The notes beneath the pieces were generated by a model. That model had not been told where the DNA came from and did not search any database. It saw nothing but the letters and a program-made list of their open reading frames with translations. A stretch of DNA of 64,000 nt from Armigeres subalbatus (taxonomy: Eukaryota; Arthropoda; Insecta; Diptera; Culicidae): assembly GCF_024139115.2 (NCBI RefSeq), contig NC_085141.1:394963124-395027123 (forward strand). The letters run 5' to 3'. Shown here piece after piece: positions 1 to 10,905 of this stretch (position 1 is its first letter; each line of letters starts with the position of its first letter). A program made the position numbers and the translations under genes.

Positions 1-34
1 GTATATGAGTTACAGAAACTCATGTAAGACAAAT

Positions 35-400
35 GTGCTACTCGGCTCTTTTAAAAAGGCTCGAAAGCCTCCTTCCAAAAGGCTCGAAAGCCTCCTTTTA
101 AGCGGCTCAAAAGCCCCCTCTCAAGAGGCTCAAAAGCCTCGAAAGTCTATTTTAAAGAGGCTCGATGTGTTTTTTTAAGAGGCTCAGAAGCGTCCTTTCA
201 AAATACTCAGAAGTCTTCTTTCAAGTGGCTAGGAAGCCTTCCATATAAAGGTTCGTAAGGTCTTTCAAGAGGCTCGGAAGCCTCCTTTTAAGTGGCTGGA
301 AAACCTTCTTTCAAGAGGCTTGGAAGCCTACTTTTAAGACGCTCGGAAGGTTCTATCGGTAGAGGCACGGAATCCTGCTTTCGAGAGGCTAGGAAGCCTC
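35..400. repeat. 23 bp minisatellite, GGCTCGGAAGCCTCCTTT type
   Basis: About 15 degenerate copies of a 23 bp unit with core GGCTCGGAAGCCTCCTTT run head to tail. Successive GGCTC starts fall at 58, 81, 104 and 127. The half-unit GGCTCNNAAGCC is itself palindromic, so each repeat could form a small hairpin. Copies are diverged by several substitutions. The array begins at or before the window edge, so its full length is unknown. No coding potential was seen. Confidence 0.85.
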
Positions 401-599
401 CCTTCTATTGAAGGAGGAAGACTTCAATAGTCAAAAAAGTTCTGTAGGAAGCTCGATATATGGCCTTAATTTGAATTGGGAAGTTTCACGGAAAATGAAA
501 ATTTCAGAAAAGTTTATGGAGAGCTATTCCGTTAGTTTTCAGGTCCATTTTTCATATATTTACGATTATTTTCATTTAAAGCATGAAAACATAGGGGGT

Positions 600-654
600 A
601 CCTCAATTTATGCAAAAGTTCAAAGGGGTACCTCTCACGAAAAAGGTTGAGAAC
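600..654 (-). mobile_element. hAT-like element terminus (CAGCGGTTCTCAACC)
   Basis: Read on the minus strand, the sequence begins CAGCGGTTCTCAACC followed by TTTTTCGTGAGAGGTACCCC. A CAG start with this motif is typical of hAT-superfamily nonautonomous elements in insects. No matching second end was found upstream, so this is probably one end of a truncated copy. The stretch 400-600 between it and the minisatellite has no recognisable feature and may be its interior. Confidence 0.4.
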
Positions 655-1112
655 CGCTGTTCTAGAGAACCAAACTACGCACTACGCTGAAAAGTTATCC
701 AATTGGTAACTTCCTACTGGCGATTAATCGGATCACTTTTCAGGGTGGACCATTTTTGTTTTTACATGAGTTGTGCGCTTGATGATTCCGTTGTGGCTTA
801 TTCAAAAATTCACACTATGGTTAATTAGGGTAGGAGATTGCGGCTGGTAGAATGGGTGTTTTAACGTTGGCTTCCTCAGTCTTAAATAATTAAGACGGCT
901 AGTTTGACATGGCCAACGATAAAATAGTAAATTCTTAAGAATTTCCACGGGAGACTCTTCATGAGAAGTTCTCCGGAACGTTTAAGAGAATCTTATTTAG
1001 AATTTTGTGCGAAGGATTGTTCAAAATGTAGATTTCAATAAAAAATCTTTGGATTTTACGGGAAAATAGTTCGCATTTTTTTTTATTTCTACAGGAACTT
1101 CTTTGCACAGTA

Positions 1113-1311
1113 GACGTTCGATAACTGGAAGTCATTTGACTACAATGCTTTTAACTGCAATTCGAAAGTTACATCAGTTTTGCAGTTATCGGACATCTGA
1201 ACTTCAAAACGATTTCAAAGTCGATGATAGCTGTATAGCACTGCACAATCAGGTGCATTTCTATTGCATCTTACAATCACAAAACAAAACATGTTGCAGT
1301 TATCGAGCGAC
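1113..1311. mobile_element. TA-flanked MITE with CGATAACTG ends
   Basis: Ends are GACGTTCGATAACTG on the left and CAGTTATCGAGCGAC on the right, an inverted repeat of about 15 bp, with TA on both sides (1,111-1,112 and 1,312-1,313). The motif GCAGTTATCG recurs inside. This fits a Tc1/mariner-type MITE. The B counterpart at 47,021-47,266 is longer by about 47 bp of interior. No coding capacity. Confidence 0.7.
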
Positions 1312-1619
1312 TAGTGTATTGCCCATAAGAAATTCTTGGAAAATTCCATTGGCTGAAAGCAACATACGGCCGAAGTCGTTCGCCCTAACAGGTCGTTTGG
1401 CCGAAATGATCGTTTGACCGAAAACGTCATCAGCCCGAAAATGCCGTATGGTCGAAATGGTCGTTTGACAGAATGGGCTATTACGCCGAAAGTATTGTTT
1501 GGCACAACAGGTCATACTGTCAAATGTCAATAACTGAAATTTAGTCAAAAATATCCATCCGTTTGGTATAATGACCGAAATTTCGTAATCTCTCTACTTT
1601 TTAAGGTCACTCCTGACAG

Positions 1620-4163
1620 GGTTGTTAACGTTAATCAACGATTAACGCCGTTGTCGTTAATTTTCTCTTAGTTCAACGTCAACGTCGTTCCGTTGAACTA
1701 CTTGGATTGTAACGTTAACGTTAACGGGATGCGTTGAATCAACGTCAACGGACATCGATAATCTGCTCGTTAATTTTTCTCCTTAGGTCCTGCCCAATAA
1801 ACAATCAGACCCTTTTCTAAGCCAACGCGGTTTCCATGGGTCATAATAGATTTTTCATTATTAATCATAGTTCACCACCAAAAAAATGCAATGACAGCCT
1901 TATTAATATTTCCATTCAATCCAGATCAAGTTTTGTCATCGAAAACCAATTTGCAATTGGAGCTAATAAGATGACGACCTGTACGTCTTCAGAAGGTCAT
2001 TCAATATGTGGTCATCAAAAACAGCGGGTGCAGGGTGCCGGTGTAAGATGCATACATGGATAGGTACCAGAATTGACAACTGTGGGAAATAAATATTTTA
2101 TATTCAGTATTACAGTTCTGCGAAATACATTAATTCGAACAAAGTGTGTCAGTTTATACCATTCTTAAAGAATAGGTACTAAGCGAAAATAATCTTTCAG
2201 CGGGCATTTCGTTTCATGATGATGCCTACATTTTTCATTGAATACAGAATTCGGGTTTATGAGTTATTAATATTATGTGTTTAAGGTGAAGGTGGGTTGA
2301 GTACCAAAACAAAGCTTTGAAAGTATTGGTACAATAAAATTGTCATATACTGTAGTAGTATTGGTGTCGTATTTATAAAAAACAAAGAATATTAGTAGGG
2401 TGGTTCAAAAAACGACCAAAGCACCACCACGCTCAATCGATTCCGTCCCATACTCCAGTGTCCTCCAAAAACCGATTTGAACAAAAACTTGTTGAGCACA
2501 AGTCGGTTCAAGTTTATATGAAAACTAGTATGGGAAACTAAACCTTTATTACACTGGCTACAGTACCTCCTTTCCAAACGCTGGCGAAAAGAGAACCCAC
2601 ATAGCTGAAAGCAACTTTCCTGAGACTTCACTCAACGAAAACCGCACCGCAGGAAAGATCCATTGTTTACGTAACGCAAAAATAGTATTTTATACCCCAC
2701 TCACCCCATGTCACACTTTTGTATGAAGCATTTGCCCTTGCGCGATTGTGTAGACTAGACTAGACTAGAAGTATCTGCCCTGGTGCGATAGATATCACAG
2801 ACAAATTCTGGGTATTTTGTTGAATTGCACGTTTTACTGAAGCCTTCTGAGAAGACTAATGATCATGCTAAAGATTCGCAACCTCGCTTAAAATCGATTC
2901 CCAGTCCCAACTATTGGAACGACAATTGAATATGCATTGTCTATGAAGTTGAAGCTCTTGAATATTTCATCCAGTCATATGGTCTCCCCCCTCGCCAGCG
3001 CCCAATGACGGAGTGCCACAATTAGAAAAATGTTCGTTCAACCTCGTCATATCAACTGTCATACAAACCTGAAACGACCTGTGCACGATAAGCCCATATT
3101 CAAACCAACCCAAACCATCGGATGACACCCAAATTATAAATCATAATCCACTGACCGTGGCGTAGCAAAATTATTTTTTGAACCACCCTAATTATTAGTT
3201 TGCTGCTGCCGGTGCTGGTGTTTACATTCACTCCGCGGTCAGTTTTTAATCGTTTTTTTTTGGGTAAAAATAGTAGTTCATATTAAGTTTTCGGTTTAAG
3301 CAAGTGACTGATTTCGAAAAGTGATGTTTAATTTGCATTCCATCAGCATTTCGGACTGCTCATGTGCGGAGAAGTGAGCGAAAACTTGATTCTTTCAATG
3401 CCCTTTGAGAAGAAGTGAAGTGCTGTGATAAACCCATTAAATTGCGAACGGCTATTAAATTGGCACGAAACTGCTGATTTATGATATAATTCGAGCCGAA
3501 ATACATAGGACTCTTTGGATAAACATGTTCATTAACACGGGAAGTGAATAAATATGCTGTGAACAGGTTAGTATTTTGAATATTAAACTTTTGTTCGATG
3601 ATGTTCAAAGCATTCGAATGCTGGTGGGAGAGGGGTGTTGGAGGTGTGGAGTTGACCCGTGGAGGGTCCGGTGCCATCTTGACTGCTATCGTGGTACTCT
3701 TCCAACTATGTCCTTAATCTAATTTGATCAAGTCCCTTATGAAATATATTGTTATCTTATGTCATATTACCCTCATCTGATTAATGAAAACAGGCGAGTA
3801 ATGGTAGCTGCGGCATATTGTTATATTATTGGAAATCAAATTTTATTTCTATGAGCTTAAATTTATTTGTATTTTTTTTTTTGCATATCAAAACGCTTTA
3901 TGTCTAAATTGTACATATATTGACGAACAAAAGCTCTTGCCAATAAAAGAACAACATCTGCAAAAGTTACAGTTAAAAAATGGATTTCGACGATTCTTTA
4001 ACGTGAAAAATAACGCAGCCGTTAACGTTGAATTAACGGAGAGCGTTAACGTTATCGTTGATTAACGCTTTATGAAGATTAACGAAAAATTCGTTAGTCG
4101 TTGAAATTAACGTTAACGAATTAACGGAATGGCGTTAATCGTTAATTAACGTTAACAATCCTG
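1620..4163. mobile_element. hAT-like nonautonomous element rich in GTTAACG
   Basis: Inserted inside the MITE. Its ends form an inverted repeat of at least 30 bp, reading CAGG(G/A)TTGTTAACGTTAAT from each side. It is flanked by direct copies of CTCCTGACAG (1,610-1,619 and 4,164-4,173) that overlap the CAG end. Both subterminal regions (1,620-1,780 and 3,985-4,163) are packed with AACGTTAACG motifs, probable transposase-binding sites. CAGGG ends suggest hAT, but the exact 8 bp duplication cannot be fixed because it overlaps the termini. No transposase reading frame was found in 2.5 kb. Confidence 0.55.
2398..3188. mobile_element. TA-flanked nonautonomous element, GGGTGGTTCAAAAAA ends
   Basis: A 791 bp insertion within the hAT-like element. 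The inverted termini GGGTGGTTCAAAAAA and TTTTTTGAACCACCC are each bordered by TA (2,396-2,397 and 3,189-3,190), as for Tc1/mariner-type elements. The interior is not repetitive and shows no convincing transposase. This is the third level of nesting at this locus. Confidence 0.7.
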
Positions 4164-4756
4164 CTCCTGACAGAATCCAAGTTTCAAAGTGCTCGCATTT
4201 TCGGGGGCACACCACTCGATACGGAAGCAACGCACAACTGTCATTTTTATTTTTTCACGCATGCTGCGACGCAGCAAAGCTGAATCAACGAAAATGACAG
4301 TTGTCCGCCGCCTCCGTATCGAGTTGTGTGCCCCCGAAAACGCGAGCACTTTGAAACTTGGATTCTGCCAGGAGTGACCTAAAGTCGATACTGGCCTTTA
4401 AAGCAAATCCCATTAAGCTGAATTTAAGGAAACTGTAATCAGGTCGAAAATGGTTTGACTGAAAGCGACATACAGCTGAAAAAATCATCAGATTATTTGA
4501 CCGAAAAGGCCGTTTGATAGGAATGGTCATTTGGCCCGGAAATGTCTTTTCTGCAAAACAACCCTCACGTCCAAACGACATTTTCTGTCAAATTACCTAA
4601 TCGGCTAAACGCCTTTTTGGCAAAATGATAACAAAATGATACGACACTTTTCAAAGGAGGTTGCAGAAAGGACATTTACGGGCCAAATGGCTCTTTCTGC
4701 CAATTGACTACCCAGACGACCCCACATCGCATAAGAATACACGTTTAAAATCGTTT

Positions 4757-5041
4757 CTTCTTCTTCTTAATGGCTATACATCCTCACACTGGGACAGAGC
4801 CGCCTCGCAGCTTAGTGCTCATTAAGCACTTCCACCGTTATTAACTGCGAGGTTTCTAAGCCAAGTTACCATTTTTGCATTCGTATATCATGAGACTAAC
4901 ACACGATGATACTTTTATGCCCAGTGAAGTCGAGACAATTTCCAATCCGAAAATTGCCTAGACCGGACCGGGAATCGAACCCAGCCACCCTTAGCATGGT
5001 CTTGCTTTGTAGCCGCGCGTCTTACCGCACGGCTAAGGAGG
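4757..5041 (-). mobile_element. Feilai-type SINE, full length
   Basis: On the minus strand it opens with a tRNA-like head containing an A-box-like TAGCCGTGCGG and a B box GGTTCGATTCC, then the body, and ends in an AAG-rich tail (CTTCTTCTTCTT on the plus strand). It is flanked by 7 bp duplications ATCGTTT (4,750-4,756 and 5,042-5,048). Copy B has one ATCGTTT and no SINE near 47,930, so this inserted in copy A only. The head-body-tail layout and mosquito context match the Feilai family of Aedes. Confidence 0.88.
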
Positions 5042-5908
5042 ATCGTTTACCGATCCAAATTTCATCAAAATCGCATTGTGGTGCAAAGATCATCAGTTTA
5101 TTTATAAATTTTACTGCACAGTAGGCTATTTTACGAGTTTATTCCAGTTTCATTTGTTGACATCGCATATTTCTGCAAACAAACTCAAATGAAATCGAGT
5201 TGTCTGTCAAACAGAGCTTATTATCACAAACTATATCGCAATGTATAACAAACAAACTCGCTTAAAAATTGTGCACATCGCATACACTACCGTGCAACGT
5301 CGGATAGGAAATATACATTATCGCCTCCACTTTTGTACGCGTTTTCGCGACTGGTATACGATTGAATTTGTGCGTAAAGGCATCGCATAACAGAAAAACA
5401 ATTCTATTATGTAAGCATTCTGGTTATCTGAGAATTCTTACCGAACAACTTTTTACAAGCCCGGCCAAATATTTTTGTTTCGCTGTACGTCGTTTTTGGT
5501 CAAACTACATTTTCGGTCAAACCAGTTTTGACCTGATAACAGCTTCCGTTAAACGTTTAGTTTTGCTAAATGGTACTTGACTGGATGTCTTCTGGTCTAA
5601 AAGCCAGTATCGACTTAAAAGTAGAGAGACTACGGAATTTTGTTCAACGGTCAATTGACAAAAAGGCCAGTTAGTTAAACGAGTGGCCATTTTTGACAAT
5701 ATTACCCGTTCAGTCATTTACATTTGGCCGTATGACCCGTTGGACCAAATGACATTTTTGGCCCATTCTGTCAAAATCCATTTCGGCTAAACGGCATTTT
5801 CGACCAACAATCGTTCCGGCCAAACGACCTGTTAGGGCAACGGCTTTTCGGTCAAATTACCAGTTTGCCCGCTTGTCGCTTTCGGTCAATGGAATTTCCC
5901 AAGAATTT

Positions 5909-6327
5909 CGTATCCAAAATTTTCTGCAGAAATCCAAAAAAAAAAACCTTAAAAATTCCGAGCATTTTCCGTTGTTTCAAAGTTGACCAGGCCAAACTAT
6001 TAGTCTAATGATGAACTTATCCCTGCGAAAAATCACTCTAATAAAGGATAATAAACTAAGTGTCACAAACATTCAAAGAATACTCCACAGAAACTCAATA
6101 GGAACTATCCGTGTATATTTCCGAAATTTGGAACAGCTTCCCGTGAAAACTCTTCCAAACAATTTTCCTCAGTAAATCCAAGGAGCTCCTCTTGGGAGTT
6201 CAAAACAGATATAAAAATTGTAATTCCTGTGGAAAATCTGAAAATAATCTATTTCTATATAAGGCCGTTAAAATTATTTAATTAACCTTTTGCCCTACTG
6301 GTCCCGGAAAGGTCAAGGGGGGCATAA
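5909..6327. other. Unassigned AT-rich spacer shared by both copies
   Basis: No inverted repeats, coding sequence or RNA signal were recognised. The sequence is matched by 50,711-51,135 in copy B with only small differences. Confidence 0.5.
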
Positions 6328-7065
6328 TCTTCTTCTATACACATAAAAATGAATTTCTGTCTGTCTGAACCTTATAGACTCGGAAACAACTGAACCGATC
6401 GACGTGAATATGTGTATGCAGAGGATTTCGGGGCCGGGGAAGGTTCTTAAGGTGGTTCGAGACCCCTACCCTCTTCGGAAAGGGGGCTCCCATACTAATT
6501 TTCTCATAACTCGAGTATTCATCAAGCAAATGGAACCAAATCTGGCATATGGAGGTTTTGGAAGGGAAGATATGTTTCTGTGGGGGTTTGAAACCCTTCC
6601 TCCTTCTGAATAGGGGGGCTCCCATACAAATGAAGCATATATTTTTGCATAACTCGAGAACTAATCAGAGAATAAATCAATTTTAGGCGAAACATAGTTT
6701 GTCGGGTCTGCTATAAAAAATAAATATTAAAATGAAAAAAATCAAAAAACTTCTCAGATTTGTTAAAGAATGTATTGAAAATCCTCAAAATTATCCGAAT
6801 TTTATTTTGTTGTTCCCTCAAAATATAATTTTTTTGGCAAAAAAAATCCGAGGGGGGGGAGACAAAATAGATTTTAAATATTTGTATCGGCCTAACTAAA
6901 AAGAAATGGTCTGTGATCGTATCCGCATAACTCGAAAACGGCTCGATGGATTCTCTTCATTCCTTCAGCAGGGTATGATGGTTATCGTGCCCGACGGATT
7001 CGTATGGGAATTTCGCATGGGAATTTTCGCCTACTATGCAGGACAACGTCTGCCGGGTCGACTAG
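6328..7065 (+). mobile_element. Helitron-like nonautonomous element, copy A
   Basis: It starts TCTTCTTCTATAC after an A and ends GGGTCGACTAG before a T. This fits Helitrons, which begin TC, end CTRR and insert between A and T without duplication. The interior has two parallel blocks on the pattern GGGGCTCCCATAC plus CATAACTCGAG (near 6,480-6,510 and 6,610-6,655), a style common in insect Helitron-related repeats. A clear 3' hairpin was not identified. The B counterpart is 51,136-51,864. No Rep/helicase sequence is present. Confidence 0.5.
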
Positions 7066-7120
7066 TTTCCATATAAATATTATGGAATAACTTGAAGAAT
7101 TTTCTGGGGAAGTTCATAAG

Positions 7121-7236
7121 GGCCTAAGTAACATTTTTTCCATGAATTAATTTGAGTACTGCACTCAAAAGCTTTCATGTTGTTCTGTTGCTTGCGCTTA
7201 TTCAAATTAATTCATGAAAAAATGTTACTTAGGTCC
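7121..7236. mobile_element. Short palindromic MITE, copy A only
   Basis: Arms of about 38 bp, reading from GGCCTAAGTAACATTTTTTC and its inverse GAAAAAATGTTACTTAGGTCC, enclose about 40 bp. It is absent from the corresponding place in copy B (51,920). No convincing target duplication could be read. Confidence 0.65.
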
Positions 7237-7492
7237 TTTTTGAAAAGTTAAGCGAGATTTGTTTTCAAATGGTCGCGATTCAGCCAAACCGCACCATGCG
7301 GCTTTTTGACTGACTTGTGATATTGTGTTCGTAAAAGGACAACGGAAAACGTTTCATATCAATTTATGCGTACATTTGCAGTAGGATATTCTCAGTTTTG
7401 GGATTGAGGGATATTCGATACGACTTCTCGCCTTAGACTTAGTCTAGACGAATTGAAGTCACCTCTATATGTCGATAAAGTTTTCCTGGGTG

Positions 7493-9156
7493 TAGGATAT
7501 ACAATGAGCATGAACAATATATTCAAATTCTGAGAAATGATTAATCTTTAAAAACGCCAGGTTTACTAATTCGAAATAACAGTATGAAACGCAAAGTCTA
7601 AGCGAATGTGAAACGCATATTTGATGGAAGCATTTGATAAACGGAAATTCTGGGCGACCGAAGCTACGAATAAAGGGAGAGAGGGAGAGTGAGAATAGAG
7701 AATTCGTTTGACTCGGCTTGAGAACATAACATGTTTGCAAGAAAAGGAAAGAACGTTTTCGGTGGGATGATGATACGACAGGATTGCTAGAAAGGGAAGG
7801 AATGCTTCCGGTGTGAGCAGCTTGAGTTGCAAGAGCAGATTTTTGCTGATTCGGTAAACGATGTTCGAGGTGAAAACACGTGAAGTTGGAGTCTCGAGTT
7901 TTCAGTGCCGACTGTTGGGAGAATTCTTAAAGATGGAACCCATGAGCTACGACATTGGCGTGGTCACAGCTCCCCCAAGGTAAGTAATAGCTTTTCCAAT
8001 GCGAAGCAAAGAAACTGAAATGTACGGAAAAGTCGAGTCGTTTGCGATAACCAAGCAAAAAAAAATGAAATATGAGCGAAGAGAAAGTTGACAAAACATG
8101 AGATAAGTCAATATTGTCTGGCAAAAAAGAGGAGATAAGTCAGAATAACCAAGGCAAAACAATTGAATGAAGCCTTTCATGATCGGGAATGAGAAAAATA
8201 AATGGTAAGCCATTTTAGACATCTGGTAAAAAAAAGGAGATAAACCAGGTCAAAGACAGACAGGATTGGCAAAAAACAGAGGTAAGCCAATGAAGGAAAC
8301 TAAAATGGAGAGGATTGGCAAAAAAAAGAAAAGATAAGCCTATATCAGAAAGATTATGAGCCTGTAATATTAATGCAAGACGATAAGAAAAAGAAATCTA
8401 ACAAGTAATTAATATTGAAAGAAGGTTTCGCAATCGATTTATGTAGCAATATATGTTGTCTGGATTGTCAGTCACAGCAAAACTATATTTCTATTTCAGG
8501 AAGAAAAAGAAGACAAAATTAGACACAGCAAGAGCTATCAAAGGCAAATTTCAGCAACGCTCATTTAACTGAAGAGCTAGCAAAAGCCCAGGAAACAATC
8601 CGTTCGCTTCAATCGAATTTGTCTTCGGGTAGGAGCGAAAACGAAGAAGTCAACAGTATTGATTTGAGGAGTGATCTGGGACCAAGCAGCACAAAGCAAC
8701 AAACTGGACGTCAGAACGAAGGTACGATGGAACTATCTCGGTTTGTCTCTTCGATGAACCAGATGTCCGTTTCCTCAATCAGTGTACCGGAATGCAAACC
8801 CAGCATTGAGAGTGAAGATATTACAAGAGTTGATTTTGATGCGTGGCACGATCTCTTAACGAACTCGTTAGCATTGGCGGGGATTGACGACGAGGCAACA
8901 CAATTCGTTGTGTTCAAAGTAAAAGCCGGCCAAAAGCTTCTCGAAGTATTTCGAGCAACGAAGTCGTCCGACGATGCTCCCAACGAAGAAACTCATCCAT
9001 ATGCCAATGCCATGTTTCGTCTCCAAAGATATTTCGCTTCCACTTCCGATGTCATGCTCCAACGCAGAAAGCTTGCCCTCATGGCACAACATCCAAATGA
9101 ATCAGACTTGGCGTTCATTAGAAGAGTCGAGCTGGCGGCTAGGCAGATAGAAATGC
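7493..9156 (+). mobile_element. 5' part of an LTR-retrotransposon-like insertion
   Basis: This 1.66 kb is missing from copy B. It lies exactly between the left GGGTG target duplication of a Transib-like element (7,488-7,492) and that element's terminus (9,157). If read from 7,491 it begins TGTAGGATATAC, compatible with an LTR start. The leader contains degenerate units around GGATTGGCAAAAAA plus GATAAGCC (about 8,060-8,345), a GTAAGT at 7,980 and TATTTCAG ending at 8,499, then the gag-like frame. No 3' half, pol or second LTR is present. Confidence 0.5.
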
Positions 9157-9164
9157 CACAATAG
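8523..9164 (+). pseudogene. gag-like fragment of an LTR retrotransposon
   Basis: An open frame of about 213 codons runs from just after a TAG at 8,520 to a stop at 9,162-9,164. The first ~30 residues look like a coiled coil (E/L/Q-rich). The later part has the gag-like pattern VDFDAWHDLLTNSLALAGI, then FKVKAGQKLLEVF, LQRYF, LQRRKLALMAQ and FIRRVELAARQ, common to Ty3/gypsy-type gag of insects as I recall it. No ATG opens the frame and no zinc knuckle follows. The frame ends at the junction with the Transib-like end, so it is truncated. A short ATG exon at 7,933-7,979 could be a spliced leader, but its phase does not join this frame. Confidence 0.65.
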
Positions 9165-10854
9165 AAAAAAGGAGGTATTTTTGGCCAAAATTATGAATTC
9201 TGCAATAAATGGTGGTATTCATCATAAAAACATATATAGACCAGAAAAATATTTTTTCTGAGCCTTCAATGGGGTATGGGACCAATTTTCGGCATAGTAT
9301 CGATTTTTGTCATATTAATCATAACCAACGGAATTTGGTCACTTTGAAATAAGCCCGTTTGATGCTGGATAAAACACTAATGATCGTATGTAGACTTTAA
9401 CAGTATATTCAAGTCGAAGACAAATTAACGCAACACAGATTTTTTTTGTATCTTTATTAAGGAGGCTTTCAGCTCTTGGCTGGCTCGCAACACAGATTGC
9501 CTAAAATTTTCAAACATCACTATTAGGTTCTGGTGTTAAAAATTCACTGAGCAGAACTTCTTAAACTAACAAGGAAGATAGAGTAGATTCAATTAGCGTA
9601 ATATTGTGACATCAACAAAATAGAATTTCATTTATTTGAAACTTTGTTAAGATTTCTTTTATAATTATAAAAGTTAACGCGGCGAGGAGTTATTCAACAC
9701 AGTATTCATCTAATACGTGACTATATAGAAGTTAATTATAGATTAATGATTAAATCTATAATTCACTTCTATTATTTAGTAATGTCAAAATTGGAAATTT
9801 TGAACCAACTTTCCTTCTCACTGCGTAACGTTTTTTGTATGAAAGATGATTGTTTTCTTGAATTAGGCGCAACGTTATGACATAACCCTCCTCCCTCAAA
9901 ATGTTACGCAAATTGTGTTCGTCGCCAAATTCTATTGAAGTGCATCGTGGTACTGAATTTCCTATTATTATTGAGTAACTCAGATGAAATTAAAAAAAGT
10001 AGTTTGTCTGAACCTGATTAACACCCCTAGCGGTAATGTTGTCTTTCTCGTGCATTATAAGAAAATATATTTTGGTCATAACTTTCGAGCCCATAGTCCG
10101 ATCCAGCATATTTTCAACAGGGAACAATGAAACAACATTCTCTGACGAATGAAACTTGTTGCGAGTTAATCGGTTTAGACTAAGTGCCTAAAAAAGAGTT
10201 AAAATCTTTTTTGCTTACACACACACGTACACTCAGACATCACCTCAATTTGATGAGCTGAGTCGATCGGTATGGGTGTTTGGGCTTTCCTTTTAATGTT
10301 TTTGGAGCGATCATATAGCTTCTACGTATACTTAGTATACGAGAAAGGCAAAAAAGGATAATTTTTCAAATTCATGTTTCTCATAAAATGGTGCATTTGG
10401 GCAGAATTTTATACATGGTCCTTAAAGCTTAAGAGGCCAAAAGTGTAGTGCATGATGTTTTACTGCGGGGTACGAAACTGTTTTGTTCGTTAAATATTGC
10501 ATAAAATATGGTTTTACAAAACCACTAAAAACTAAATTCGGGAAGGAGCTATTATTACACAAGCCTATTGTGTAGATCTGTTCAAGAGCTTTGTAACGAT
10601 ATATAAATATGTTACTTTTGAGTCGAAAATATGGCAAAGCTGTCCGTCTTCCTAAAAAACGTAAAAATGTCATTTCTACAAGGGGCCGGTTTGAACGCCC
10701 ACCATCTATCCCAAAAAAATCTAAAAAATCAAAACCGTTCTGATTATAAAAATATAGGTTATAAGCTGTGTATTCATTACACTTTTCACGCCCAAACAGA
10801 AAATGGCTTTTTGGTAGTTCTGGCCACTCTTTTATATGCGGCTGTCCTATTGTG
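9157..10854. mobile_element. Transib-like nonautonomous element, copy A
   Basis: A 1,698 bp element with termini CACAATAG and TCCTATTGTG. The right target copy GGGTG is at 10,855-10,859. The left GGGTG is displaced to 7,488-7,492 by a retrotransposon piece. Homologous copies lie at 52,403-56,271 (same orientation) and 32,628-34,258 (inverted). The start resembles the CACWRTG-type terminus of Transib elements, which make 5 bp GC-rich duplications. No transposase remains. A hairpin-forming stretch lies at 9,718-9,775 and an internal MITE at 10,039-10,352. Confidence 0.65.
10039..10352. mobile_element. MITE with TTGCCTTTCTCG ends inside the Transib-like element
   Basis: Inverted termini TTGTCTTTCTCG and CGAGAAAGGCAA enclose a conserved core that includes a purine/pyrimidine-alternating ACACACACGTACAC stretch and GAGGTGATGTCTG on the opposite strand. 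The same core occurs in the inverted Transib-like copy (about 33,149-33,491), in copy B, and as an independent insertion at 53,671-54,058, so the family moved more than once. Confidence 0.55.
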
Positions 10855-10905
10855 GGGTGGTACAAGCACGTGGCTCGTTTTCTTGTCAATTACTGGACGA
10901 CCGGT

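Larger units (their letters stand above)
1605..4379. mobile_element. PIF/Harbinger-like MITE split by a nested insertion
   Basis: Termini are GGTCACTCCTGACAG (1,605-1,619) and the inverse CTGCCAGGAGTGACC ending at 4,379, flanked by the 3 bp duplication TAA (1,602-1,604 and 4,380-4,382). Copy B has a single TAA at the empty site near 47,550, which proves an insertion. The MITE itself is 1,605-1,619 plus 4,164-4,379, about 230 bp, with arms of about 60 bp that fold on each other in 4,164-4,379. A TWA duplication is the PIF/Harbinger signature. The middle is a separate insertion. Confidence 0.75.
1330..5908. mobile_element. Foldback-like element FB1, copy A
   Basis: Two arms of about 280 bp (1,330-1,602 and 5,622-5,908) are inverted relative to each other. 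Both start outside with AAATTCTTGGGAAATTCCATTG-like sequence and end inside at TCTCTCTACTTTT. Each arm is built from degenerate units of about 20 bp of the form GTTTGGCCGAAATGGNC. The interior carries more units of the same type (4,440-4,620 and 5,480-5,560) plus later insertions (PIF-like MITE nest and Feilai SINE). Arms made of short tandem repeats are the hallmark of foldback elements. No transposase was seen, and the target duplication is unclear. Confidence 0.6.

Noticed and set aside
4980..5041. Genuine tRNA gene on the minus strand
   Set aside because: A and B boxes are present, but there is no complete cloverleaf or acceptor stem, and the sequence continues into a SINE body and AAG tail.
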